From Pseudonocardiales bacterium (GTDB taxonomy: Bacteria > Actinomycetota > Actinomycetes > Mycobacteriales > Pseudonocardiaceae): 64,000 nt of DNA. The DNA is taken from positions 51,325-115,324 of the forward strand of contig JAFAWY010000040.1 of the NCBI GenBank assembly GCA_019241525.1. The letters run 5' to 3'. The notes beneath the pieces are model-generated. The model did not search any database, was not told the origin of the DNA, and was given only the letters and a program-made list of their open reading frames with translations. The translations under genes were made by a program, and so were the position numbers. This document shows positions 43,367-51,332 of the stretch, piece after piece. The first letter of the stretch is position 1; every line of letters begins with the position of its first letter.

Positions 43367-45163
43367 TCACACCCGGGTTTCCCTGTGTGAATCATGAGCG
43401 GCCAGCGGCTGCCAATGCCCCACGAGGTCGCGGTAGAGCGCCGAGCAGTCCAGCAACTCCTGGTGGGTACCCAGCACCGCCCTGGTGCCGTCCAGCACAA
43501 GAATTCTTTTCGCGCGCAACGCAGAGCTGATCCGGTGAGCTATCACCACGAGTGTGCCGGGGCGCTGGGCGAAGGCGCGCTCCACCCGCGCGTCGGCCGC
43601 CGGATCCAGGTGGCAGGTGGCCTCGTCCAGAATCATTATCTGCGCCGGTGACAGGTAGGCGCGAGCCAGGGTGAGCAGCTGGCGCTCACCTGCCGACAGC
43701 GCCGCCGGGTCCACCTCGGCGCGATACCCACCGAGGCGCTCGACCAGTTCCCGGGCGCCGACAGCGTCGATTGCTTGGTCAATGTCGGCCTTGATGTCGG
43801 TCAAACCAAGACCGTCACGCAGATAGGTCAGGTTCTCTTCCACCGTGCCGGCGAAGACGTAGGCCTCCTGCGGGATCAGCACGCGGCGTCCGGCCAGTTC
43901 CTGGCCTCCCCACGCGCGCAGCTCGACTCCCCCGAGGAGCGCCTGACCGGCCTGCGGCTCGAGCAGCCCTGCGATGATCCCCGCAAGGGTCGACTTGCCC
44001 ACCCCGCTGGGGCCGACGACGGCCAGATGATCGCCATCAGGCACCACCAGATCGAAGTCGCAGATCACCGGATCGGCCTGGTGACCGTAGGTGAAGGTGA
44101 CACCACGCAGCTCGAGGTCCGATCCGCTCGGGCAAGCGTGCTGCTGACAGTCGCGCTGCGCTTGGTCGCCGCGGCTCGCTGTGGCCGGCAGTTCGGCAGC
44201 TTCCACGATGCGACGCAGCGTGACCAGCAACCACAGCCCGTTGCCGCCGACACCCCGGATCAGGGTGCGCAGCGCCGGTTGGAGCGCCATCGACACGTAG
44301 GTAATGGCACCGAGCACCGTGCCGGTCGTCGCGCCGTGCGACAGGAGCCGGGGTGACCCGACGAGGATCAGCAGGAAGGGAGCCCACATGCCGACGCCCA
44401 TGGCCGTGGTCCGCATCGTGGTCACCCGGGCCAGGTGAGTCGCCGCGTACTCCTGCGCGTCGATGGTTCGTCCCGCCAGGCAACGTATCTGGTCCTCGGC
44501 GCCGCTGGCGATGACATCCCGCAAGCCGCTGGCCACCGTAGTGATCGCCTCGGCAATGCCCTCATCGGCTACGAGCGCTTCGCGCTGAGCGGCAGCCATG
44601 GCCCGCAGTGCTCCGAGAAAAAACCCGAGGCTAAGCAATAGCGGAGGCAACACTAAAGCTACGGCTAGTGGGGCAAGGGCAAACAAACCGAGTAGCGCAC
44701 TGGTGGTAGTAACCAGGAACAGCTGCACCACCATGATGATGCTGGCGAATGACTCCCGGACCATCTCCACTTGGTGCGTCAGCCGCGCCACCGCAGCAGT
44801 ACTGGCCGATGCACCACCGACTGTGCATCGGTGCAGCACACCACGCACGACGAGATCAACGAGATCGTCCCGGAACGGCTCGACGAGTTCCGCAAGACGC
44901 AGGTAGGCCTGGCGAATCCCGACCGCGCCGACGAGCGCGCCCAGCATGAGCAATCCCAACCAGGCAAAGCCCAGCGCGGGCCGGCCAGCCAGAAAGCCCC
45001 GGTCAACGGCAGCGGCGACGAGGCGGCCGGACAGGAAAGCCGGCACCGCGGCCACGGCGGACCAGGCGAACACGCGGGCCAGCAGCCCGCGCCGCTGCCG
45101 GAACACATCAAGCAGCAGCCGCCAGTGCGCCGCTTGCGGCGAGCACGATTCCGCGCTGGTCAT
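43367..45163 (-). CDS. Lanthipeptide ABC half-transporter 2 (RamB-like)
   Basis: 598 residues: membrane domain (about 1-320) and an ATPase domain with Walker A GPSGVGKST, Q-loop PQEAY and Walker B IMILDEA. Its signature is LSAGERQ instead of LSGGQ. Start overlaps the partner transporter stop by four bases. Together they should form a heterodimeric exporter for the modified peptide, by analogy with RamA/RamB of SapB. Last gene of the cluster, about 200 bases before tRNA-Trp. Confidence 0.85.
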   Translation of the reverse strand: MTSAESCSPQAAHWRLLLDVFRQRRGLLARVFAWSAVAAVPAFLSGRLVAAAVDRGFLAGRPALGFAWLGLLMLGALVGAVGIRQAYLRLAELVEPFRDDLVDLVVRGVLHRCTVGGASASTAAVARLTHQVEMVRESFASIIMVVQLFLVTTTSALLGLFALAPLAVALVLPPLLLSLGFFLGALRAMAAAQREALVADEGIAEAITTVASGLRDVIASGAEDQIRCLAGRTIDAQEYAATHLARVTTMRTTAMGVGMWAPFLLILVGSPRLLSHGATTGTVLGAITYVSMALQPALRTLIRGVGGNGLWLLVTLRRIVEAAELPATASRGDQAQRDCQQHACPSGSDLELRGVTFTYGHQADPVICDFDLVVPDGDHLAVVGPSGVGKSTLAGIIAGLLEPQAGQALLGGVELRAWGGQELAGRRVLIPQEAYVFAGTVEENLTYLRDGLGLTDIKADIDQAIDAVGARELVERLGGYRAEVDPAALSAGERQLLTLARAYLSPAQIMILDEATCHLDPAADARVERAFAQRPGTLVVIAHRISSALRAKRILVLDGTRAVLGTHQELLDCSALYRDLVGHWQPLAAHDSHRETRV

Positions 45164-46857
45164 GCTGGTTTCCAGTTGTCAGGGCCACCTGACGGCAGCC
45201 CCTCGTCGAACACCTCGCGATAGCCCGGCTGTTTCCACAGCTCGTGGTGGGGTGCCAAGCAGCGCACCCGGCCGTCGTCGAGCCAGGCGACGAGATCAGC
45301 ATGGGCGGCTGTTGACGCCCGATGCGCAACAACGAGACGGGTTCGGTCTGCCAGCGCACCGGTCAGTACCTGCCGGATGTGATGCTCGGTGACGGTGTCC
45401 AGGCTTGCGGCGACGTCATCAAGCACGAGCACCCGGGCGGTGTGCGCGAATGCACGCGCGAGTCCGATCCGCTGGATCTCACCGCCAGACATCCGCGCGT
45501 CGACCAGCCTCGTTCGGTATCCCTGCGGCATCTGCCGGATGAAACCGTCTGCGTATGCTGCGCGCGCCGCTGCGGCCACTTCGAGCTGGTCAGGTATGTG
45601 CTCCCCCAGCGCGATCACATCGGTGAGGGTGTCCCCGATGAGCGCGGGGCGCTCGAAGCCGTAGCCAACGGCGCGGCGCAGCTCGCGCCGCTCCAGTTCG
45701 GGCAAGGGAACCCCGTCGAGCAGCACCTGGCCCTCGTCCGGATCCACAAGTCGGCCGGCGAGCGCGGCGAGGAGGGATTTGCCGCTTCCGGAGCGCCCTA
45801 CCACCGCGACGAGAGCGCCGCCCGGAACGACAAGGTCAAGGTCTTGCAGCACCGGGATTCCCCCCTCCCGGACTGTGACAGCGCGGAATTCCACCCAACC
45901 CCGGCCTTGAGGCAGGGCGGCGGCCCCGTACTTCGTCGCAGGTTCGGCCAAGACCTCCGCAGCCCGCCCCGCAGCGGCGCGCACCCGGGCGAATCGGGCT
46001 ACCGAGCTCACCGCCGAGCCGATCCCCACGGCCAACCCGACGTACTGGGTGGCCGCCAGCACCTCCCCCGGGCTGATCAGACCTCGACCGAGCTCAATCC
46101 CGGCTATCGCGAGCACCGCTACCTGCAACACAGGAACCAGCAGCGCCTGCTGGGCAGCGAGGCGGGTTTGCACCCGCCACATGCCCATCCCCGCGTCGTG
46201 CAGTTCGGGCAACGGCGCAAGCACGCGCCGGCATTCGCGGGCCGTGGTGTGTGCGGCCGCAATGGAACGCGCGCCGGTCAGCGCGTCGACCAGCCGGCTC
46301 GCGATGCGGCCTTGCGCCCGCAGGTAACGCTCAGCCAGTTCCGAGGCGTTCCGGACGTTGCTTCGCACCATCACCAGCAGCACCGGGGCAGCGGCGAGGA
46401 AAGTCAGGCAGAGCACAGGGTCAATGAGGGCAAGCGCGACGATGCCGCCAACCGCAGGGACTAAAGCTGCGACCGCCCAGACCAGTACGGTGCCCGCTCG
46501 CCCAGCGTCCGCAGCGTTGCCCACCATGCGGGTCGTGATGTCACCCACCGGGAACAGGCGCGTTGAGTGTGTGCCCAGGGCGAGGATGTGGTCGAGGACA
46601 GACTTGCGCAGCCACGCCGTGGCACGAGCAGTGCCCATACCCCCAGCAAGATCATTCAGGGCCCCGCTGGTGATGAGCAGTGCCACCAGCAGCCCGCAGC
46701 CCACCAGCCACGGTGTGGGGTCATGACCGCCGAGCACGGCGTCGACAGTGCGACCGAGCACCGCCGGGAACACCGTCTCAACTCCAGCGACGGTGAGGGA
46801 TGCGACCAGCAGCAGGCCGGTCCAGCCTCCACCACGCTGGACGATCCGCCGGATCAC
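45160..46857 (-). CDS. Lanthipeptide ABC half-transporter 1 (RamA-like)
   Basis: 565 residues from the GTG at 46857. ATPase motifs: Walker A GRSGSGKS, signature MSGGEIQ, H-loop AHR. Walker B reads VLVLDDVAASLD, with Asp instead of the catalytic Glu, so one ATP site of the heterodimer is probably degenerate. The frame is open to 47097, but that part overlaps the precursor gene and its ribosome-binding site, and so is not coding for the transporter. A CTG overlapping the precursor stop is the other start candidate. No good ribosome-binding site precedes 46857. Confidence 0.83.
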   Translation of the reverse strand: MIRRIVQRGGGWTGLLLVASLTVAGVETVFPAVLGRTVDAVLGGHDPTPWLVGCGLLVALLITSGALNDLAGGMGTARATAWLRKSVLDHILALGTHSTRLFPVGDITTRMVGNAADAGRAGTVLVWAVAALVPAVGGIVALALIDPVLCLTFLAAAPVLLVMVRSNVRNASELAERYLRAQGRIASRLVDALTGARSIAAAHTTARECRRVLAPLPELHDAGMGMWRVQTRLAAQQALLVPVLQVAVLAIAGIELGRGLISPGEVLAATQYVGLAVGIGSAVSSVARFARVRAAAGRAAEVLAEPATKYGAAALPQGRGWVEFRAVTVREGGIPVLQDLDLVVPGGALVAVVGRSGSGKSLLAALAGRLVDPDEGQVLLDGVPLPELERRELRRAVGYGFERPALIGDTLTDVIALGEHIPDQLEVAAAARAAYADGFIRQMPQGYRTRLVDARMSGGEIQRIGLARAFAHTARVLVLDDVAASLDTVTEHHIRQVLTGALADRTRLVVAHRASTAAHADLVAWLDDGRVRCLAPHHELWKQPGYREVFDEGLPSGGPDNWKPA

Positions 46858-46877
46858 CCTATCGGACTTCGGCCGGG

Positions 46878-46908
46878 ACCCCGCTCCAGCGGGTGGCTGG
46901 AGCGGGGT
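46878..46908. terminator. Intercistronic hairpin after the precursor gene
   Basis: ACCCCGCTCCAG (46878-46889) pairs perfectly with CTGGAGCGGGGT (46897-46908), 7-nt loop. It lies between the precursor stop and the first transporter start. Likely an attenuator or stabilising 3' hairpin that raises precursor mRNA relative to transporter mRNA. Confidence 0.8.
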
Positions 46909-46958
46909 GTCATGCCGGCGGTAAGGATGCGCCGGGCAGCGATCCTCACCGACCTTGT

Positions 46959-47078
46959 TCAGCCGCACAGCGCAACGCTGAGGCCGCTCCCGTCGCCGCC
47001 GTGGCTGTTGCCGCCGCCCAGGAACGGGTCGTTCGGAGTTTCGGCTACCTCCATTTCCTGCAGGTCGAGCAGTGCCAT
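46959..47078 (-). CDS. SapB/AmfS-like class III lanthipeptide precursor
   Basis: 39 residues. The leader begins MALLDLQ, the LLDLQ recognition motif of class III precursors. The C-terminus is SGLSVALCG: Ser31-x2-Ser34-x3-Cys38 is the labionin/lanthionine pattern. Between them is a Gly-rich GGGNSHGGDG stretch. The ATG at 47078 has AAGGAGG ten bases upstream and lies 15 bases after the lanKC stop. It has one ring motif only, where SapB-type precursors usually carry two. Codons were checked base by base. Confidence 0.92.
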   Translation of the reverse strand: MALLDLQEMEVAETPNDPFLGGGNSHGGDGSGLSVALCG

Positions 47079-47093
47079 GTGATCTCACCTCCT

Positions 47094-49694
47094 TCACCGG
47101 ACAGGTGATGCTGCGGAACCGGTTAAAGCTCGGGTAGGTCGTGGACGGAAGAAAAACGGCAGGTGAGCCGGTGTTTCATGCAGCGCGGCGCCGGCAGCGA
47201 GGAGCACCCCGGCGGTACCCGTCGCCAGGTCCATGGACAGCCTGAGCTGCATGCTGCCCGGGAATGCCGGGGAGCCTTGGTAGTCGACGGCGTGCCAGGC
47301 CAAACGGCGGATCTGATCGCCGACGATGCGGTCGGGGCTGTCGTACCGGTGGCTGAGGTAAAGGACCATGCCCGCCCGGCCCTGGAACAGGCCAGACTCG
47401 ATGTAGAACGGCGACGACGCAGCAAGACGAATCCGGCGTGCCGCCTCGGCGAACTGATCATCCTCGCGGTGGGCGAGGTACTCATCAAGGACCAGCCCGA
47501 TGCCCGCGCTACCCGTCGCCAGGTAAGGCATGGTTCGCCAACCTTCATTGACGTGCAGGCACCCGTCGCTGCGGATGACGCAGCGTCTGAGGTCCTGCTG
47601 CAATGCAGTCCGCGCCAGGTCGAGCAGTGCCGGCTCGCCAACCTGCTCGTAGAGGCGGATGAACAGCAGTGCCGGACCGGCGCCACCACGCATGAGCCCG
47701 GCGTGGGGATGTGCACCGCCGCTCACCTCGGCGACCGTCTCCAGATCTCCGAGCCGGTCCGCCACCGCCTGCACCACGGCCAACGCTGTGCTGCGCAGTG
47801 CGGAGTCCGCGGTGACAGCGGCAAAGTGCATGAGATTCAGGCCAACGCCGGCCAACCCGCCGTACAGGTCCACGCCGAGCCGGTCCCACTTGCCATTCAG
47901 CTCGGTAGCGCAGATGTCCAGGATGTTGAGCGCCTCAGTCCGGTAATCGAGGTGGTCGAGCACGTATGCCACGCCGTGCAGCCCGTCGTAGAAGCCGAAT
48001 CGAGTTGTCCGGGAAGCCGGCTGCGCGACACGCTGTAACAGCCACTCCTCATGCTCGAGGTACCGGCCCGCCCCGGTGACATCCAGCGCGTAGAGCACCC
48101 CGGCGGCGCCGTGAGCAATGTTGAGGCCGCCGGTGTGGAACTGCTCGATGTCACCGGGAAAAAGCCGGTCGTCACGATCCGGGCTGGCGCTGGCGAGAAG
48201 GGCCTTAGTCAGCGCGTCCCGGATCAATTCCCAGCCATCCCGCTGCGGATCCAGACGGAACGACGAGTGAGGCAGCTCAGAGCGTGGCCGGCGAGTGATG
48301 ACCTGCACCGCCTCGTCGAGGAAGGTTGCGGGAACCGGGAACGACTCAGCGATCACCGCGGCCATATCCGCAGCTTTGGTCCGATCGATGGCGAACAATG
48401 TCGTCAGCGGGAGGAACAAAAACAAGCGCAGGCAAGCCAGCGCGTAGCGGTCGATGTCGAAACCCGATCGGTCCTGCGGCGCGGCGAAGCCCGGATTAGC
48501 GAGGGTCTGCCGCCGGCCCTCCTCGACACCGGCCGCGATCTCGAAGTCGACGAGCGCCACCCGGCCGTCGGGCCGGAGCAGGACGTTGAACGGATGCAGA
48601 TCCCCGACGACCACACCACGGTCGTGGAAGGCATCGACTGCCTTTTCCAGCTTCGCTTGCACGTCCAAGGCCCACGAGGTGTATTCGGCGATGGTTCGCT
48701 CGTCGGCGTCCAGCGTGATCAGTGGATACCGCTCAGAGATTGCCTTGCGTAATGGGGTCCCCTCGATGAACTCCAGCGCCAGGAAGTGGTGCTCCCCCAG
48801 CATGAAGGCACCGTGCACAGCCGGCACGATGTCCAGCCCGGCCAGGCGCTCAAGCATGTCCCGTTCCCGGCGCAGCCTGGTCACCGCATCCGTACCGTCA
48901 ATGTCCAGCCCGGCGTGCGGTCGGGCCTCTTTAAGCACCACCCGCGCACCGGTGGAAATATGCTGCCCCACATAAAGGCCGCCCGCATTGGAGAAGTGCA
49001 GCGCGCGCTCGAGCCGGTAGGGCAAGTCCGCCACCGTCACGCTGTTTCGTGCTGCCAAGTGCGGCTCGAGGAACGTCGGCAAGCGGACCCATCCGGGGAT
49101 TCGGAAGCTGGGGCCTCGGCGGTCGGGCACCAATCGCCCGTGCGCGTCTTCAATCGCCAGTTCCCGGGAGCCGGTCTCGGACAGGCAGTACCGCTCGGCG
49201 AATCCCCCGTAGCGCACGTACAGTGGTCCGTTTCCCCACCGCAAGTCGCTGAGCACGTACGGGCCTTGGAAGCCGTCCAGCATGTCGCCGAGTTCGATCA
49301 ACACGTCTTTCAGCTGGGCTTCGTCCGCGGGATATATCGTGATGAACTTGCCACTCGCGCCGCGGTTTGCGTACTTGGCATTCGCCACCAGCAGTACCTC
49401 GAGGCTGCGCAAGAACTTGAACGCAATCCGCCGGGTGAAGCAGTAGTCCGCGACCACCGCAAGGATCTGCTCGGCGTTGTCAAGGCACGCCGAGACATGC
49501 ACCTTCCATCCCTGTGCGGGAAGCTCCCCGCCGATCGGACGGAGGACATGCCAGTTGTCACGTTCGCTAGCCGCCCACCCACCGGGTGTGGGAGCGTGGC
49601 TCAACCCGAATTCTCGAGGGTGCTCGACCAACCCGGATGTAGAGTCGTAAAAATATGGGTCAAGCAGGCAATACGTCTCGTAGCGCTTGTCCAC
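47094..49694 (-). CDS. lanKC: Class III lanthionine synthetase (LanKC, RamC/AmfT-like)
   Basis: 866 residues. An N-terminal phosphoSer/Thr lyase region (about 1-215) is followed by a Ser/Thr kinase domain with Lys255 (VVLKEA), catalytic Asp365 and Asn370 (GDLHPFN) and metal Asp383 (DFE). A C-terminal LanC-like cyclase (about 500-866; HPHAGLMRGGAG, GSAGIG) lacks the CHG zinc ligands, which places it in class III rather than IV. It should dehydrate precursor Ser and close a labionin ring. The GTG at 49694 gives the family start DKRYETYCLLDPYFYD; a GTG eight codons upstream is less likely. First gene of the cluster. Confidence 0.93.
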   Translation of the reverse strand: MDKRYETYCLLDPYFYDSTSGLVEHPREFGLSHAPTPGGWAASERDNWHVLRPIGGELPAQGWKVHVSACLDNAEQILAVVADYCFTRRIAFKFLRSLEVLLVANAKYANRGASGKFITIYPADEAQLKDVLIELGDMLDGFQGPYVLSDLRWGNGPLYVRYGGFAERYCLSETGSRELAIEDAHGRLVPDRRGPSFRIPGWVRLPTFLEPHLAARNSVTVADLPYRLERALHFSNAGGLYVGQHISTGARVVLKEARPHAGLDIDGTDAVTRLRRERDMLERLAGLDIVPAVHGAFMLGEHHFLALEFIEGTPLRKAISERYPLITLDADERTIAEYTSWALDVQAKLEKAVDAFHDRGVVVGDLHPFNVLLRPDGRVALVDFEIAAGVEEGRRQTLANPGFAAPQDRSGFDIDRYALACLRLFLFLPLTTLFAIDRTKAADMAAVIAESFPVPATFLDEAVQVITRRPRSELPHSSFRLDPQRDGWELIRDALTKALLASASPDRDDRLFPGDIEQFHTGGLNIAHGAAGVLYALDVTGAGRYLEHEEWLLQRVAQPASRTTRFGFYDGLHGVAYVLDHLDYRTEALNILDICATELNGKWDRLGVDLYGGLAGVGLNLMHFAAVTADSALRSTALAVVQAVADRLGDLETVAEVSGGAHPHAGLMRGGAGPALLFIRLYEQVGEPALLDLARTALQQDLRRCVIRSDGCLHVNEGWRTMPYLATGSAGIGLVLDEYLAHREDDQFAEAARRIRLAASSPFYIESGLFQGRAGMVLYLSHRYDSPDRIVGDQIRRLAWHAVDYQGSPAFPGSMQLRLSMDLATGTAGVLLAAGAALHETPAHLPFFFRPRPTRALTGSAASPVR

Positions 49695-49921
49695 GACTCC
49701 CCCAGCGCCGATAAACACTACCGTGTTATTCGGCTCCCGCCCCAGACCAATATTTCGTGATCTTCAGTGAAGACTAGGGGCTCTTACGTGGGCGCGGAAG
49801 ACTCCGTCCGGGGTAGCTAAAGTCACAATACGTACGCACACAGTAATTGATCATGAAAATAGTCCGGATTACCAGGACGATTCGCCCAAGCAAATCGATG
49901 GCTGTCGGCCAGAAGAAGTGT

Positions 49922-50359
49922 TCAGCTCAACGCCACGGTAGCCGTAGCCTGGCCGAGTACCGCCTGGCCAGCTGCCCGCGCGGTGATCGCGACCACAACG
50001 GTAGCGTCATCGCGCCGTTTTGCCACTTTTCCGGACAACTCAAGAAGCGCCCCGTCGCTGTCGTCGGGTATGACGACCGGGCGGGTGAACCGGACCGAGC
50101 ATTCCACGACCGCACCAGAATCGCCGGCCCAGTCCGTCACCAGGCGGGTGGCCAGCGCCATGGTCAGCATGCCGTGCGCGATGACGCCGGGCAGCCCGGC
50201 TTCTCGGGCGGCACGATCACTCCAGTGGATCGGGTTGAAGTCGCCCGAGGCGCCGGCGTAGCGCACCAGGTCGGCACGGGTGAGGCGGACCCGCAGCGCG
50301 GGCAGTTCGTCGCCCTCGGCGACGTCGGTGCGGCAACGCCGGTTTATCGCCTGGCTCAC
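49922..50359 (-). CDS. hadB: HadB-type MaoC (R)-specific dehydratase
   Basis: 145 residues, hotdog fold. Hydratase motif with Asp40 and His45 (GDFNPIHWSD) makes this the catalytic partner of the HadAB beta-hydroxyacyl-ACP dehydratase of fatty acid (FAS-II) elongation. Start overlaps the hadA stop by four bases. No hadC follows: the lanthipeptide cluster begins instead. Confidence 0.88.
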   Translation of the reverse strand: MSQAINRRCRTDVAEGDELPALRVRLTRADLVRYAGASGDFNPIHWSDRAAREAGLPGVIAHGMLTMALATRLVTDWAGDSGAVVECSVRFTRPVVIPDDSDGALLELSGKVAKRRDDATVVVAITARAAGQAVLGQATATVALS

Positions 50360-50805
50360 GGGTCAGTCCCCCGAACCACCAGCACCGCCCGTGCGGTGGT
50401 CACCGGGTCACCGGCACCGTCGATGATCTCGCAGCGCAGGGTCAGCATGTCGTTGCCCCCCACCGTGCGGATGCCGTCGACGTAAAGCGCCGCGGCTAGC
50501 TCGTCGCCAGCTTTGATCGGTCGATGGTGGGTGAAGGACTGGCTACCGTGCACCATCCTGCGGTAGTCCAGACCGAGCTTGGGATCGTTGATCAGCTCTT
50601 CCTGCGCGCGCAGCGCCAGGATCATCGCGAACGTGGGCGGGGCCACGACATCGGCGTATCCCACGGCTCGAGCGGCCCCAGGATCGCGGCAGACAGCGTT
50701 GCCATCCCCGATGGCGTCGGCGAATTCCCGGATTTTCTCGCGCCCGACCTGGTACGTCGCCGCAGCCGGGTAACAGTGCCCGATGAACGATGCGTCGAGT
50801 GCCAT
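50356..50805 (-). CDS. hadA: HadA-type MaoC dehydratase subunit
   Basis: 149 residues from the ATG at 50805 (a TTG one codon earlier is possible). Hotdog fold with APPTFAMIL and MVHGSQSFTHHRPIKAGD, lacking the catalytic motif, as in the HadA substrate-binding subunit. Lies 15 bases after rpmG, as in mycobacteria. Confidence 0.88.
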   Translation of the reverse strand: MALDASFIGHCYPAAATYQVGREKIREFADAIGDGNAVCRDPGAARAVGYADVVAPPTFAMILALRAQEELINDPKLGLDYRRMVHGSQSFTHHRPIKAGDELAAALYVDGIRTVGGNDMLTLRCEIIDGAGDPVTTARAVLVVRGTDP

Positions 50806-50820
50806 CAACCGCTGCGTGGA

Positions 50821-50988
50821 TCAGCGGGTCTCGCGGTGGGTCCGGTGGGTATTGCAGTTCGGGCAGTACTTCCGAATAGTCAGCCGATCAGGATCGTTGC
50901 GCCGGTTCTTCTTGGTGATGTAGTTGCGGTGCTTGCATTCCTCGCAGGCCAGCGTGATCTTGGGTCGGATGTCGGTGGCGCGTGCCAC
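50821..50988 (-). CDS. rpmG: 50S ribosomal protein L33, zinc-binding
   Basis: 55 residues from a GTG at 50988: [20 protein letters not shown] start, Cys15/18 and Cys42/45 zinc ligands, TRETR-like end (HRTHRETR). Too short to have been obvious, but unambiguous. Heads the rpmG-hadA-hadB unit. Confidence 0.95.
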   Translation of the reverse strand: MARATDIRPKITLACEECKHRNYITKKNRRNDPDRLTIRKYCPNCNTHRTHRETR

Positions 50989-51087
50989 GGCTGCCTCTCT
51001 CTCGCTTCATGCTCTCGATGGCTGACGATGACGCAGCCCGAGGGCTGCCGTCTGCGCCAGCCAGCGCGTAACGCGCCGGACCAATGG

Positions 51088-51160
51088 TAGCGGTGGCCGG
51101 ACTCGAACCGGCGACACAGCGATTATGAGCCGCTTGCTCTTCCGACTGAGCTACACCGCC
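51088..51160 (-). tRNA. metT: tRNA-Met, elongator (CAT anticodon)
   Basis: Cloverleaf on the minus strand: GGCGGTG acceptor, D arm GCTC/GAGC, anticodon arm AGCGG-CTCATAA-TCGCT with CAT, T arm GCCGG-TTCGAGT-CCGGC, discriminator A. CCA appears to be encoded (51085-51087). Confidence 0.93.
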
Positions 51161-51191
51161 TGGAGCGGGCGTCCCTTCCCACAGTGGACCG

Positions 51192-51264
51192 AGCCCCAAT
51201 ACGGAATCGAACCGTAGACCTTCTCCTTACCATGGAGACGCTCTGCCGTCTGAGCTATTGGGGC
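51192..51264 (-). tRNA. thrT: tRNA-Thr (GGT anticodon)
   Basis: GCCCCAA/TTGGGGC acceptor, D arm GCTC/GAGC, anticodon arm TCTCC-ATGGTAA-GGAGA with GGT, T arm TACGG-TTCGATT-CCGTA, discriminator T. CCA not encoded. Precedes tRNA-Met as in mycobacteria. Confidence 0.94.
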
Positions 51265-51332
51265 AGTGTTCCTCGCCGGGCCGCACATGAGCGCAGCGAC
51301 GACCACAGTACACGGTGGCTATCAACCCAGCG

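Noticed and set aside
46858..47097. Longer start for the first lanthipeptide transporter at 47097
   Set aside because: That start codon lies in the precursor's ribosome-binding region and the extension overlaps the precursor gene in another frame; the added residues are Arg/Pro-rich and unlike transporters.
49922..50805. MaoC genes as tailoring enzymes of the lanthipeptide cluster
   Set aside because: They match HadA/HadB and sit in their usual place after rpmG, so they belong to the conserved locus.
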